A DNA stretch of 64,000 nt from NCBI GenBank assembly GCA_033850885.1, contig JAWWPG010000052.1, positions 4,980 through 68,979 on the forward strand, in the 5' to 3' direction. The position numbers and the translations under genes are program-made. Positions 1 to 8,542 of this stretch are shown here, in pieces (the stretch's first letter is position 1; each line of letters begins with the position of its first letter). Source of the DNA: JAWWPG01 sp033850885. GTDB lineage: Bacteria; Actinomycetota; Actinomycetes; Propionibacteriales; Nocardioidaceae. The notes beneath the pieces were generated by a model. The model made no database searches, had not been told where the DNA came from, and saw only the letters and a list, made by a program, of their open reading frames with translations.

Positions 1-845
1 GACCAGTCGAACCGCGCCAGCCGGCGCGCCAACGAGGTCACGAACCCATCCCCGCCCGGGACCTCCAGCACCCAATCGAAGAAGTCTCGGTCGACCACGC
101 CGTACAGTCCGGCGGCGGCGAACTGTTCCCCTTCGAGCAGTGTGCGTGGACTCAGCCTGGTTACGTCCACGCCCAGCACCAGATGGGCGATGATCTCGGC
201 CGAGTTGACCAGCAGAGTGTGCTCCAGAAACAGGGCGTCGTCATCACTGAACTGGGTGCCCAGTGCGGAGCGGAGGAGGTTGGCCCACAGGTCCCGCTTG
301 AGCTGAACGGTGGGGTCCGCCTTGTTGTCGGCGTACAGCGCGGCGAGGCTGGCGTAGTCGAGGGCGTGGGAGGAACTGTCCGCGCCCAGCCGGTCTTGGA
401 TCTCGTCCGGTGTGGGCTTGATCGAGGTCTTGGTGGCGAGGACGCCCTCAAGCCAGTTGATCAGGGCCGTCGCGCCTGCCTCTCCGGTGCTGGCGAGGTG
501 CCGGGTAGCCTCAACGAGGTCACCATCCACCTCGTGGAATGCGACCCATCGCTCCCCGTCCGTCAGGATTCCGACGTAACGCTGTCCCATCTCGCCCTGG
601 CGGGAAACAACATAGCCACTGAGTTGCTTCGCTGCCTTGCTCATCGCTGTCGGCGAGGCGATGGACCTCTTCACCTCGATGACGGTGCAGCCCATCTCAA
701 CGTCGATCCGCTTGTGCTCGTCGCCGACCTGGGTTTCGAGCTGGACATCGGTCAAGCCTAGGTCCGAGTCGAGAAGCAACAGCCGCACGTCGGACTGAAT
801 CGTCGCCTCCGACCGCACACCGATCTTGGAGACCAGTCTCTCCAT
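1..845 (-). CDS. N-terminal part of a type IIG-like nuclease-DNA methylase (runs off window)
   Basis: An open minus-strand frame runs from the ATG at 845 to the window edge without a stop, about 281 residues. It opens with a segment containing RSEATIQSDVRLLL and then RIDVEMGCTVIEVKRS (about residues 47-61), which has the D...ExK spacing of a PD-(D/E)XK nuclease (D48, E57, K59). This N-terminal layout is known from large single-chain restriction-modification proteins annotated as N-6 DNA methylases (type IIG-like); the methylase part would lie outside the window. A GTG at 866 in the same frame is an alternative start; neither start has a clear ribosome site. It follows the methyltransferase at 1026-2120 on the same strand with a gap of 180 bp, so it may be the last gene of the same cassette. 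The nuclease motif is seen; the full-length identity is inferred. Confidence 0.6.
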   Translation of the reverse strand, partial: MERLVSKIGVRSEATIQSDVRLLLLDSDLGLTDVQLETQVGDEHKRIDVEMGCTVIEVKRSIASPTAMSKAAKQLSGYVVSRQGEMGQRYVGILTDGERWVAFHEVDGDLVEATRHLASTGEAGATALINWLEGVLATKTSIKPTPDEIQDRLGADSSSHALDYASLAALYADNKADPTVQLKRDLWANLLRSALGTQFSDDDALFLEHTLLVNSAEIIAHLVLGVDVTRLSPRTLLEGEQFAAAGLYGVVDRDFFDWVLEVPGGDGFVTSLARRLARFDW

Positions 846-1025
846 CAGCGCAGCCCGGTCAGTCACAGAACTGACCGTATCGGGCTGGCCGACCCGACGC
901 GGGGATCCGGGGCCTATGCACCTGCATCGACTCCGTTGCCAAGCGCCAGAAGCACGCTTGGGCGCATGGGTACCTCTTCGGCTGGTGCCGCAGCTCCTTC
1001 ATGGCACCAGCGCAGGACGGGAGCG

Positions 1026-2120
1026 CTAAGTCAAAACAAAGTGGCAGTCCACCTCGTCGGCGCACGCTGAGGCCGTCCTGGCGAAAGTTCTGGTCTGACG
1101 CCCCTTTATCGGGCTTACCGTCGTTGTCCGGAGACGAACCTTGCGCTGACTCAGGCCGCTCGTTCCCTCGAGCCCGTCAACGAGCTGCGTTGCGGTTAGG
1201 CCCTTACCGCCGATGCGTACCACGACGTGGCCCTTGTCCGCGACGAGCGGCCCGAGCGCTCGCCACAGGTCAGCAATCATCAGCCAGTACGCGCCGCGGT
1301 GTTCGTGGCGGTCGTCCCGGCTGATCCGCCCTCGGTGCGGTTGAGCCGGACCGCCAAGGAACCACAGCCGCAACCATTGATCCTCCTCGAAACTCGTCAC
1401 GTCGAGGTAGGGGGGCGAGGTAACGACCAACTTCACGGGCTCACGCTTCGCGAGTGCCGCGGGCAGCCCTCGCATGTCGCCAAGCAGAACGGTTGCATTG
1501 CCCGCGGGCACGCCCGCGGCGTAGCGGTAGACAGCTTCACCTCGTAGCAGGCTAAATGTATCTCGCTCAGGTGGTTGCAGACCGCGCTCGTTCCACCAGC
1601 GCACTGAGTAGTCAGGTTTCGTGCTGATCGTCCGTGGCATCTGGTTGCTCAGGTAGCGCTTGGAGCGGTCCATCTCCCCGTGCAGGCGGCCGAGAACTAG
1701 GCCGCCCACCATTGCATCGACCGAGGACTCCCTCCAGCGCAACTCCTCTCGCAGGTAGCAGAGCTGCGCGAGAGTCCGCGGTGCATACGCACGTTGGAAA
1801 AACTCCGGCATCTCCGAAGCGAGCTCCGACCAGTGGGCGGCGTCGAACCTGTTCGCAAGGCAAGTGAGGCGACCGCGCAAGACCGGCAGCGACGGAGCGT
1901 TCGTCTTCGCCTTGGAGATGCAGTAGGCGACCGGGTTGACGTCATTTCCTACGGCGTGACGCCCCATCAGCAGTGACTGGAATGGGGTCGTGCCTCTGCC
2001 ACAGAACGGGTCGAGCACCGTATCGCCGGGCTTGGTCAGTCGGCGGACCCAGTGCTCGACGAACGTCTCGGGGAACATCGCGAAGTATGGACAGAGGGCG
2101 TGGAACGGGTGGCGCTTCAC
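1026..2120 (-). CDS. DNA methyltransferase, N4-cytosine/N6-adenine type
   Basis: Predicted S-adenosylmethionine-dependent DNA amino-methyltransferase of 364 aa. It has the SAM-binding motif DPFCGRGTT (residues 37-45) and the catalytic motif TSPPY (about 234-238). Motif I precedes motif IV, with roughly 190 residues between them that could hold the target-recognition part. The start is taken as the GTG at 2120, whose GTGA overlaps the stop of the preceding gene; a longer ATG frame from 2159 would overlap that gene by 43 bp. It sits third in a tightly overlapping minus-strand set (ParB-like, unknown nuclease-like, methyltransferase). That points to a restriction-modification or defence role rather than housekeeping. 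Base modified and target site cannot be read from the sequence. Confidence 0.8.
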   Translation of the reverse strand: MKRHPFHALCPYFAMFPETFVEHWVRRLTKPGDTVLDPFCGRGTTPFQSLLMGRHAVGNDVNPVAYCISKAKTNAPSLPVLRGRLTCLANRFDAAHWSELASEMPEFFQRAYAPRTLAQLCYLREELRWRESSVDAMVGGLVLGRLHGEMDRSKRYLSNQMPRTISTKPDYSVRWWNERGLQPPERDTFSLLRGEAVYRYAAGVPAGNATVLLGDMRGLPAALAKREPVKLVVTSPPYLDVTSFEEDQWLRLWFLGGPAQPHRGRISRDDRHEHRGAYWLMIADLWRALGPLVADKGHVVVRIGGKGLTATQLVDGLEGTSGLSQRKVRLRTTTVSPIKGRQTRTFARTASACADEVDCHFVLT

Positions 2121-3106
2121 GGTGCACCGAGCTTGGTCTTGAGGACGTGGCCCGACCAATCAACGCACTCTTTCAAGGTGGCTCCGTCAAGGTCTTGGCA
2201 GTGCGTTGCGATTCGACAGCGATCGAAAAGGATACCCGCATCGATCGCACGCTCGTCCCACTCGCCAGCACTTAGGCGCCACGGCAGAAAGAACATGCGT
2301 AGCAGAGGCCGGCTGATCACTTTGCCGAGGACCCATTTGTCAACGAAGTTGGCCGGCTGCATCTCGGGTAGCTTGCTCAGCCATTGCTTTCCGGCAGCAC
2401 ATTGGCCGAAAGCCACCATCTTTCCGGAGCGCCCGTCAGGGAAGTGCCGAAAGACAACGATGTCAACGGTGCCATCTTTTTGCTGCTTGGCGCGCTCTCC
2501 GGTTACCGCTCCGATCCCCTCGTTCAGTTCCTTGCACAGCGCGTCAAGTGCCTTTATAAAGCTGGACTTGTTCTTGCGTGGAAAGCCGAACCGGATGAGA
2601 TGAACCGATGGATCCGGACCGCCAAAGAAGCGGTAGGCAGCGTGTGCACTGATGGCCTCGAACGTCCGCTCCGGCTTACTGTTCCTGGGTCCAGCGTTTA
2701 CGCCAAAGACACTCAGCAAAAGCATGAAGGTGTAAGGTTGTGGGAGAACCTTGGAGGAGCCGGCTACCTCAAGATACTGTGCCTCGACCTTAAACGGGTA
2801 GACAACACCAGGCTCGGCAGCGCAGGCCACGAGTCGCTCTTCGGCCTCTCGCCCTACATCGTCGCCGAAGATCTCGGCCCGCTCGCCGCCGCGGTCCATC
2901 AAGCCATCGTCACCGGGGTCTGAGGAGTCGTCGTACTCACCCTGCTCGTCGTCGTCCGCCACCTCAAGCGCGCCGCTCTGCTTGATTGCCACGAGCATCT
3001 CCTGAACAGAGCTGTTGCGGTCGTCGGCGGAGAGCGCCTCAATCTCGTAGAAGTCAGTCCATTCACCGACCGCAGCTCGGCTGCGCGGTGGTGCGTACCC
3101 CGTCAA
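2117..3106 (-). CDS. Unknown protein with possible PD-(D/E)XK nuclease core
   Basis: Protein of 329 aa, not a family I can name. Residues 50-75 are acidic and low in complexity. The C-terminal half carries a striking block around residues 211-245, DGTVDIVVF followed by DGRSGKMVAFGQCAAGKQW. The spacing of D215 to Q235 on two predicted beta strands, with K240 after, resembles the D...(D/E/Q)xK core of restriction-endonuclease folds, including the Q variant. ATG at 3106 overlaps the stop of the ParB-like gene as ATGA, and its own stop overlaps the methyltransferase start as GTGA, so the three genes are probably translationally coupled. If the nuclease reading is right, this is the cutting partner of the downstream methyltransferase. 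That is inference from motif shape and context. Confidence 0.55.
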   Translation of the reverse strand: MTGYAPPRSRAAVGEWTDFYEIEALSADDRNSSVQEMLVAIKQSGALEVADDDEQGEYDDSSDPGDDGLMDRGGERAEIFGDDVGREAEERLVACAAEPGVVYPFKVEAQYLEVAGSSKVLPQPYTFMLLLSVFGVNAGPRNSKPERTFEAISAHAAYRFFGGPDPSVHLIRFGFPRKNKSSFIKALDALCKELNEGIGAVTGERAKQQKDGTVDIVVFRHFPDGRSGKMVAFGQCAAGKQWLSKLPEMQPANFVDKWVLGKVISRPLLRMFFLPWRLSAGEWDERAIDAGILFDRCRIATHCQDLDGATLKECVDWSGHVLKTKLGAP

Positions 3107-4227
3107 CGGTTGGCACCACGTGACCGACGAGGAGCGAGCCGCTCCATGTCAGCAACGATGGCGTCCGCAAGGAGCTTGATATCTCCACCGAGCTCCACCA
3201 GGTCCCGCTCACCGTCAAAGCCAGTGACAACTCGCCCTCGTGCGCTTTGTAGAGACATCTTCGCTATGACCAAGTCCTCCCGTAGGATCGCGTCATCGCC
3301 CTTCGAAATGTCAACCGCTACGTCGAGGCCGACGCCCTTGCGGATCGCGGCGATGCTCTCGCGGGAGGTGAGTGCCTGATCAAGTTTTCGTAGATCCGGA
3401 TTTTGGCTCTTGACAAGCGGCGGGATTCGCTGGCTGCCGCTACCGTACATCCACAGCAGTACATCGCCGAGCTCGCGCATTTTGGCTGCGGGGATCGGCG
3501 TCTTGGTAGCTGTAATCTTCTTCCGGCCGCCTATCCCCAGGAACTGCTGAATGCCTGACAGCCCCAGACCAGTGTAAAGGTGCGAGAAGAAGAACCGCTT
3601 GTTGTAGCGATCATCCCGCCGATACACGCCGGCATCCTCGGCTTGCTCGAGCGCCATTAGACCCTGGTACAGCCTAGCGACCGTAGTGTGCCGGTCGCCT
3701 ATCTGGCGAGCGATGTCATCGAGCGAGACCTTGTAGGTGTTGTGAACGCTTGCGATGTAGATGGCCTTACCCATCGCGTCCCATACCGCTGGCCCGTTTA
3801 CGTGCTTGAAACCGATGTAGCGCCAGACGTCCTCCCGAGTGCACGGCACGTACGGGATCAGGGCCAGTTCATCTTTCGCTGCATCGTCGAGGGCTGGTAG
3901 ATCCGTCGCCTTCAAGCGCTGGCGCAACTTCTGGTCCATTAGGAGCTTTACGGCGGCTAGTCGCCGGTTGCCCTCGACGACCACCCATCGGCCGTTCTCG
4001 AACGTAGCGAACAGAGGCTCGTACGGGAAGAAACCGTTTGCGGCGATCGAGTCGGCAACTTCGTTTACGGCAAACTCGCGCCACAGTGTCTCCAAGATCG
4101 CATCCTGTGACGAGTCGGACTCGCCGTGTAACCGGGGGTTCCTGTCGTCGAGGTAGAGATCATCTGGGGACGCGTGATCGACAATGAAACTCTGGCCGTC
4201 GACGGGCACAGTTGCGCTGACGGACAT
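3103..4227 (-). CDS. ParB/sulfiredoxin-fold N-terminal domain protein
   Basis: Protein of 374 aa from the ATG at 4227; an upstream in-frame ATG at 4323 would add 32 residues that look non-homologous. The N-terminal domain has DLYLDDRNPRL and then VVVEGNRRLAAVKLL (about residues 82-96), the conserved ParB/Srx nucleotide-binding motif. Residues about 170-200 (VSLDDIARQIGDRHTTVARL) look like the helix-turn-helix that follows this domain in ParB proteins. The rest is unrecognised. It is not next to a parA gene or an origin, so chromosome partitioning is unlikely. It heads a set of three genes with 4-bp overlaps ending in a DNA methyltransferase, so a DNA-binding or regulatory subunit of a restriction or defence system is the better reading. 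Confidence 0.7.
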   Translation of the reverse strand: MSVSATVPVDGQSFIVDHASPDDLYLDDRNPRLHGESDSSQDAILETLWREFAVNEVADSIAANGFFPYEPLFATFENGRWVVVEGNRRLAAVKLLMDQKLRQRLKATDLPALDDAAKDELALIPYVPCTREDVWRYIGFKHVNGPAVWDAMGKAIYIASVHNTYKVSLDDIARQIGDRHTTVARLYQGLMALEQAEDAGVYRRDDRYNKRFFFSHLYTGLGLSGIQQFLGIGGRKKITATKTPIPAAKMRELGDVLLWMYGSGSQRIPPLVKSQNPDLRKLDQALTSRESIAAIRKGVGLDVAVDISKGDDAILREDLVIAKMSLQSARGRVVTGFDGERDLVELGGDIKLLADAIVADMERLAPRRSRGANR

Positions 4228-4825
4228 AGTAGCGATGTTAGCGCCAGCGCCATGGCGCCACGCCAGCAACACACCTGCCACATCCGCCGGCTGAGGCGTC
4301 GGCTCGTGCAGCGCGATTGTCATGTGCGAAGGTAGCAGCTGGGATCGGTGTCATATCGGTCCCGCTAGGCCGGTACAGCCTGCCCGAGCCAGAGGCGACC
4401 AGACGCGGTCTTGGTGCGGTGCCGACTCAGCAGGCTCAGCCACATTGGCTCGGGTCGGCGGTGAACCAGCCCGTCGTTATGCGCGATGGCCGTCCGAAAG
4501 GTCCTCATGACTGGCGGTCATGCTGCCGGGGCAGGCTGGATTGCCTCCGCGACCGTTCGAGGCCTTGCTAGGCTGTTGTCTGTGCTTGGCGGTACGATTT
4601 GTCCCTAAACGACCTCTAGCGTGTCCTCGATCTGTTCGCGGGAGCAGGGGGTCTGAGCGAATGCTTCTCCAAAACGGGTCGATTCCACACAATTGCTGCA
4701 GTTGAGAACGACGCGCGACCGCGACCTTGCACGCCAATCCCCCGCGCCGAAGTCCATGCTCGCGGCATCCGCGAATGGGTCAAGGGGCCGATGTGACCGT
4801 GGACATCGGGCGCAGGAGGGCTATC
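4228..4825. other. Intergenic region, nothing recognised
   Basis: About 600 bp between the start of the minus-strand ParB-like cassette and the plus-strand HTH gene. It must hold the promoters for both divergent units. I see no protein-like frame, tRNA or repeat that I can support. A purine-rich AGGAGGG at 4814-4820 at its right end is the likely ribosome site of the next gene. Confidence 0.4.
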
Positions 4826-5209
4826 TTGCTGCTGATGGCACCGGTCGATTGCATTTCGCTTACGGACGCTGCCGAGATCCTTGGCTGCTCGCGGGCGACT
4901 GTTCGACGCCACATTCTGGCCGGTCGGCTGGAGTCCGGTGATCGAGACGAACCTGGGTCGATGTCAAGAGATGCGGTCGAGCAGTTAGCGAGGCGGAGTT
5001 ACGACTGGCGGAAGCGCCTGCACGACGACCAGTCATATTGGCTGACCGGTCAGCGAGCGGCCGATGTGCTCGGTGTGAATCGGGCCAGGCTCAACCAGCT
5101 GGCGGATCGCGGCTTCGTTCCGTACGTGACACACGACGACGGGACCAGGCTGTACCGGCGAGAGCAGCTTGAGGTGGTGGCGAATGCCCGGCAGGCGAGG
5201 TGGCGGTAA
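4826..5209 (+). CDS. Tandem helix-turn-helix (excisionase/MerR-like) protein
   Basis: Small DNA-binding protein of 127 aa if it starts at the TTG at 4826, which has AGGAGGG five bases upstream; the ATG at 4835 is the alternative. Two winged-helix/excisionase-type units are visible. One is near residues 10-35 (SLTDAAEILGCSRATVRRHI then GRL); the other is near 70-118, with AADVLGVNRARLNQLADRG followed by GTRLYRREQLEVV. The second ends with the usual wing and R-x-x-L helix of HTH_17 domains. The next gene begins before this one ends (GTG at 5200), so the two are probably co-expressed and may form a regulatory pair. It could be a relic recombination-directionality factor, but no intact integrase lies nearby. 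Confidence 0.65.
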   Translation: MLLMAPVDCISLTDAAEILGCSRATVRRHILAGRLESGDRDEPGSMSRDAVEQLARRSYDWRKRLHDDQSYWLTGQRAADVLGVNRARLNQLADRGFVPYVTHDDGTRLYRREQLEVVANARQARWR

Positions 5210-5907
5210 TTGTCACGGACGTCCCGGCGCCAGAGGGAGGACGATTGGCGAGCGAGAAGGTAGACGATGGGCTTGGCGAGCGCTTGCTTCTCTGCGTGCA
5301 AGCCTCTCGGACAGTTGGCGACCTCAGGGAATACTGGGCGGATAAGCCTTGGCCCGAGGGCTTCTCCGGGCGGTGGTTTGAGAGCATCGGCGGCGGGGGT
5401 GACCAGCCAGCTGTGGCCAACCGAATCACGGGCACCGACATCGTGGCGGTGGCGGCCCTCAGCGTTCGAATCCCGATTTGGATGTCATGGAGGCTCCTGG
5501 AGTCGGATAGTGACGAGATCGAGTCCCTGCTTGCGCACATCCCTCGAGATCAAGACCTGTGGGTTGCCGTTGAGGCGACGGTTGGGGGTGGGTCCGAGGC
5601 GGATCTGTTGTGGTCCAAGCTGGCGGCGATGTCGAGGGAAGCGTCCAAGACCGGGATGCGCCGGGTGACCGCTGGGAAGCTCCTGGCACGGAAACGTCCT
5701 CGCCTGATCCCCATCCAGGACACCAACGTTATGAAGGTCGTCCAACTAAGGGCGGGGTGCGGCTGGTGGCTTTCACTCCGCCACGCCCTAAGCGACGAGA
5801 GACTTCGTCTGGCGATCGACCAGCGCGCAGCCGAGGCGGGAGTTCCTAGTCACGTGTCGACACTCCGCGTCCTTGATGTCATTCTTTGGATGCGAGGTCG
5901 TGGCTAG
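5200..5907 (+). CDS. DUF6308-like protein
   Basis: Protein of 235 aa from the GTG at 5200, overlapping the HTH gene by 10 bp. A TTG at 5245 with GAGGGAGG four bases upstream has a better ribosome site and would give 220 aa. The sequence has the run YTGRW-like GRWFESIGGGGD, then ANRITGTDIVAVAALSV, then RRVTAGKLLARKRPRLIPIQD, and ends with HVSTLRVLDVILWM. From memory of the family this matches DUF6308, an actinobacterial group of unknown function. No catalytic motif is obvious. Its overlap with a double-HTH protein suggests a two-gene unit. Function unknown. Confidence 0.65.
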   Translation: MAVIVTDVPAPEGGRLASEKVDDGLGERLLLCVQASRTVGDLREYWADKPWPEGFSGRWFESIGGGGDQPAVANRITGTDIVAVAALSVRIPIWMSWRLLESDSDEIESLLAHIPRDQDLWVAVEATVGGGSEADLLWSKLAAMSREASKTGMRRVTAGKLLARKRPRLIPIQDTNVMKVVQLRAGCGWWLSLRHALSDERLRLAIDQRAAEAGVPSHVSTLRVLDVILWMRGRG

Positions 5908-6378
5908 GATCTCGTTTGCCGTGTGAGTCGCCATCACCCCACCGACCTGGTATCGAACGAGGCCGCGAATGCCTCCAAAGCCTGGCGAGCCCTCAGGTAG
6001 GCGACAGCTGGTCCTCGGCACTGGTGAGGCCGAGCAAACTGTCGATCCGCCGTCGGCGCTCACGCACATCAGTCGGCTCGTCTAGCGGCTGGGCAGTAGC
6101 GCAACCGCTGCGGCGACGCTTCGTACTTCTCTAGCCGTCCCCATCTCTAGCGCCAGTATCCTGGTGCCAACTCAGTCGCGATCTGCTTGTCCGTACATCC
6201 CATTTTCGCGATGGTCGATAGCCAAGGCTCCGAGCCCTTCGTGACGCCAGGCGCGCTGTTCAGGTTCTTCCGGCACGGGTACAAACGTAACGCGCCCAGC
6301 AAAAGCGAGCCTGTCCCTCGACCGACTGCCATATGCGGGATTTTTTCACTGCCTCTATATCTGTCGGTGAACCCTGTC
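5908..6378. other. Intergenic region, nothing recognised
   Basis: About 470 bp between the DUF6308-like gene and the HNH gene. Frames here are short, Arg/Ser-rich and do not look like protein. An ATG at 6187 is in frame with the HNH gene, but the added 64 residues show no family resemblance and were left out. Confidence 0.4.
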
Positions 6379-7047
6379 ATGCTCAGTGGCATGGAAGACT
6401 GGACTCTCGGGCTTTGCGCCAACTGCAGAGCTTCCCTGGACTTTACGGCTCCGGCGGCACTCTTCTGCTCCGAGCGCTGCCGAGGGTACGCCAAGGACGT
6501 CCGCTACTTCCGTGCCTGCCATGCAGATGGTCGAGTCAGCGATCCCGACGTCGTTCAGGCACTGAAGATGCGAATGGCTCACCGGGTGGTCGGCGGTTAC
6601 AACGCCGCCGAGCGACGAGTAGATCCAGGGGTACGTTCCACCATTCTCGCCGCCAACGATAGCCTGTGCCGCATGTGCAACTCGGCCCAAGCGACCGAGG
6701 TGGATCACATCGAGGGACCTAGCAGCCGAGCTGGCAACCTACAGGGGCTGTGCCACGACTGTCACATGAAGAAGACCGAGCAGCGTTTCGGGTTGATGAC
6801 GCCCGAGCATGCGCAGGTTCGCGATGCGTTCATGCTGCGTGTGTATGACGACCCGCCATCGCGAGCCTGTGACGACGAACGGAGCTGGAACGAACGATGG
6901 CCAGTCCTGCTGGCCGAGACGAGGGAGTGGTGCGAGCGCGAATCAGGCAATCTTGACGCGGGATACTTCGGTGACGGCTCGACCGGAACGGTGGACGACT
7001 TCGAGCACGGCATCTATCTGCAGAAGCTAGCTGAGCGGGACGACTGA
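6379..7047 (+). CDS. HNH endonuclease with N-terminal zinc knuckle
   Basis: Predicted metal-dependent nuclease of 222 aa. An N-terminal knuckle CANC...FCSERC (C13, C16, C30, C34) is followed by a helical segment, then the HNH core: CRMC (97-100), EVDHIEG (D109, H110), N120, and CHDCH (C125, C128, H129). This layout, including FCSERCRGYAKDVRYFRAC and the motif DPDVVQALKMRMAH, is common in free-standing actinobacterial HNH proteins. The ATG at 6379 or the one at 6391 is preferred because both sit just before the knuckle. It stands alone on the plus strand. It could be a homing or defence nuclease; there is no partner gene to decide. Confidence 0.75.
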   Translation: MLSGMEDWTLGLCANCRASLDFTAPAALFCSERCRGYAKDVRYFRACHADGRVSDPDVVQALKMRMAHRVVGGYNAAERRVDPGVRSTILAANDSLCRMCNSAQATEVDHIEGPSSRAGNLQGLCHDCHMKKTEQRFGLMTPEHAQVRDAFMLRVYDDPPSRACDDERSWNERWPVLLAETREWCERESGNLDAGYFGDGSTGTVDDFEHGIYLQKLAERDD

Positions 7048-7248
7048 CAAGGGCGAAGCCAAAACATGGTGGCTGCCGCCCGACAGGAGCGCGGCCGGTG
7101 GCCTCGAGGCTCACCAGCACTAGTGACGGGTCGACGTCAGCCGCGATGTCATCATCAGGCCCCGATCATCCTTCGGCGTGGGAATCGGATGACCGGAGCT
7201 ATGCCCACTAGCGTTTGAGCTACTGGGCACGGCATGTCGAGTAGAACC

Positions 7249-7584
7249 ATGGCTCACAAGCGTGTAACCATCCTGAGGGATGATCTAACCGGCAAGATAC
7301 TCTCGGATGGCGCTGGCGAGACAGTGCTGTTCGGTCTCGACGGCAACAGCTACGAGATCGATATCGACACCAAGGGTGCCGAGAAGTTGCGCGGCGCTCT
7401 GGCGACTTACATCGCGGCGGCACGCAGAGTTTCGGGGACTCGCTCTTCGCGTATCCCAAGGGTCAAGTCCGCTCCCGACCCGGGAACAGTCCGTGCCTGG
7501 GCAGCGGCTCAGGGTATCCAGGTGGGAGATCGCGGTCGGCTTCCCGCTTCGGTCGTCGCACAGTTCGAGGCGGCTGGCTTCTGA
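7249..7584 (+). CDS. Lsr2-family nucleoid silencer
   Basis: Protein of 111 aa, the usual size for Lsr2. The N-terminal dimerisation domain is visible (VTILRDDLTG ... ETVLFGLDGNSYEIDID ... LRGALATYIAAARRV), followed by a basic linker. The C-terminal DNA-binding domain has VRAWAAAQGIQVGDRGRLP with the RGR clamp that enters the minor groove of AT-rich DNA. Start at the ATG at 7249; an ATG at 7234 adds five residues. Lsr2 proteins silence horizontally acquired AT-rich DNA in actinobacteria. This copy lies inside the accessory region, so it is probably a second, island-borne paralog beside a chromosomal one elsewhere; that is inference. Confidence 0.88.
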   Translation: MAHKRVTILRDDLTGKILSDGAGETVLFGLDGNSYEIDIDTKGAEKLRGALATYIAAARRVSGTRSSRIPRVKSAPDPGTVRAWAAAQGIQVGDRGRLPASVVAQFEAAGF

Positions 7585-8542
7585 CTGGCGGCTGACGCTG
7601 CCGCTGCGGTTCAGATGTCAATGCATTTTCAACCACGCGCACTTCGTTGGCTCAGCCCGCGGACCGCGGTACTTCAACGATTCGCTACGCTCCGGCTTGA
7701 CCAGCCGACCAAGGGGATCTCCATCGAGCTGGACTACAGCGACACCGACATCCCGGGCATCCGAGCACTCGACTTCATCGCGGGGGTCAGGCCGCGCGCG
7801 TCAGCCACATCCCTGACTCAATTCCCGGTAAGAAGGTCACAGTCGAGTTCGATGGATGGGTGCTCCCCGAAGCGGCGTCGCATCGTTTCGACATCGGCAG
7901 ACGATGTCATCCAATCGCCTGCTCCGGGGCCGAACATCCGCGCCAAGCCAGTGAGGTTGCCGCCGGCCATCCAATGGTGGCAACAAGTACTCCGCGGTCC
8001 CAGGCTTGCCCAGAGGACCCGGGCCCGAACCGGCGCGCATCTAGTACTCAGCGACGCAATCATCCCGGCGCGTGACAATCTTCATCCTCGCCTCGCTGTT
8101 GCAACGCCACCGGGTCGTTCCCCCGAGGCTCAGCTCGCCAGATGGGCGGATTTCATGGCGGCGAGCATCTCTTCAGGGGCGTCCACTGGCACCGAGCACC
8201 CAGATATGACTCCGTGCTTGGGCCTTCCTCGCCACGCCTAGGTGAGGGGCATGCAGAAGTACCTGAAGCTGGCTTCCTGGAAAGTGCAAGGCTATTTCTT
8301 TATCGCAGCAGCATTGTCGCCTTGCCCCGAATAGCAGCTAATGCTGTGGAGTTGAGGCTTCGGGGGGCAACACGCCGCCGTTGGACCGGTCGACGCGAGT
8401 ACCCCACGTCGCTGGGCTGGGTAGTTCGCGGGCGCGCGCTCACCGATGTGATCCCTATGCAAAGCGGCGAAGGCGGCGTTGCTCGAGTGATAAAGTCGAC
8501 CTGGATGATCTGCCATGACTAAACAGATAGGCATTCAACACG
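7585..8542. other. Long non-coding stretch in island, nothing recognised
   Basis: Nearly 1 kb between the Lsr2-like gene and the PIN-like gene. Several frames are open for 200-600 bp on either strand, but their translations are rich in Arg, Ser and Pro and resemble no family I know. I see no IS end, tRNA or repeat. It may be eroded coding sequence. The last 60 bp before 8543 are AT-richer and probably hold the promoter of the next gene. Confidence 0.35.

Noticed and set aside
3103..4227. ParB-like gene as evidence for a plasmid or chromosome partition locus
   Set aside because: No parA, no parS-like repeats seen and neighbours are methylase and nuclease-like.
5462..5477. tRNA-like GTTCGAATCCC
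   Set aside because: It lies within the DUF6308-like coding sequence and no cloverleaf can be drawn.
7615..8241. Plus-strand frame of 208 codons in the gap after lsr2
   Set aside because: Arg/Ser/Pro-rich translation with no family resemblance and no ribosome site; kept as non-coding.
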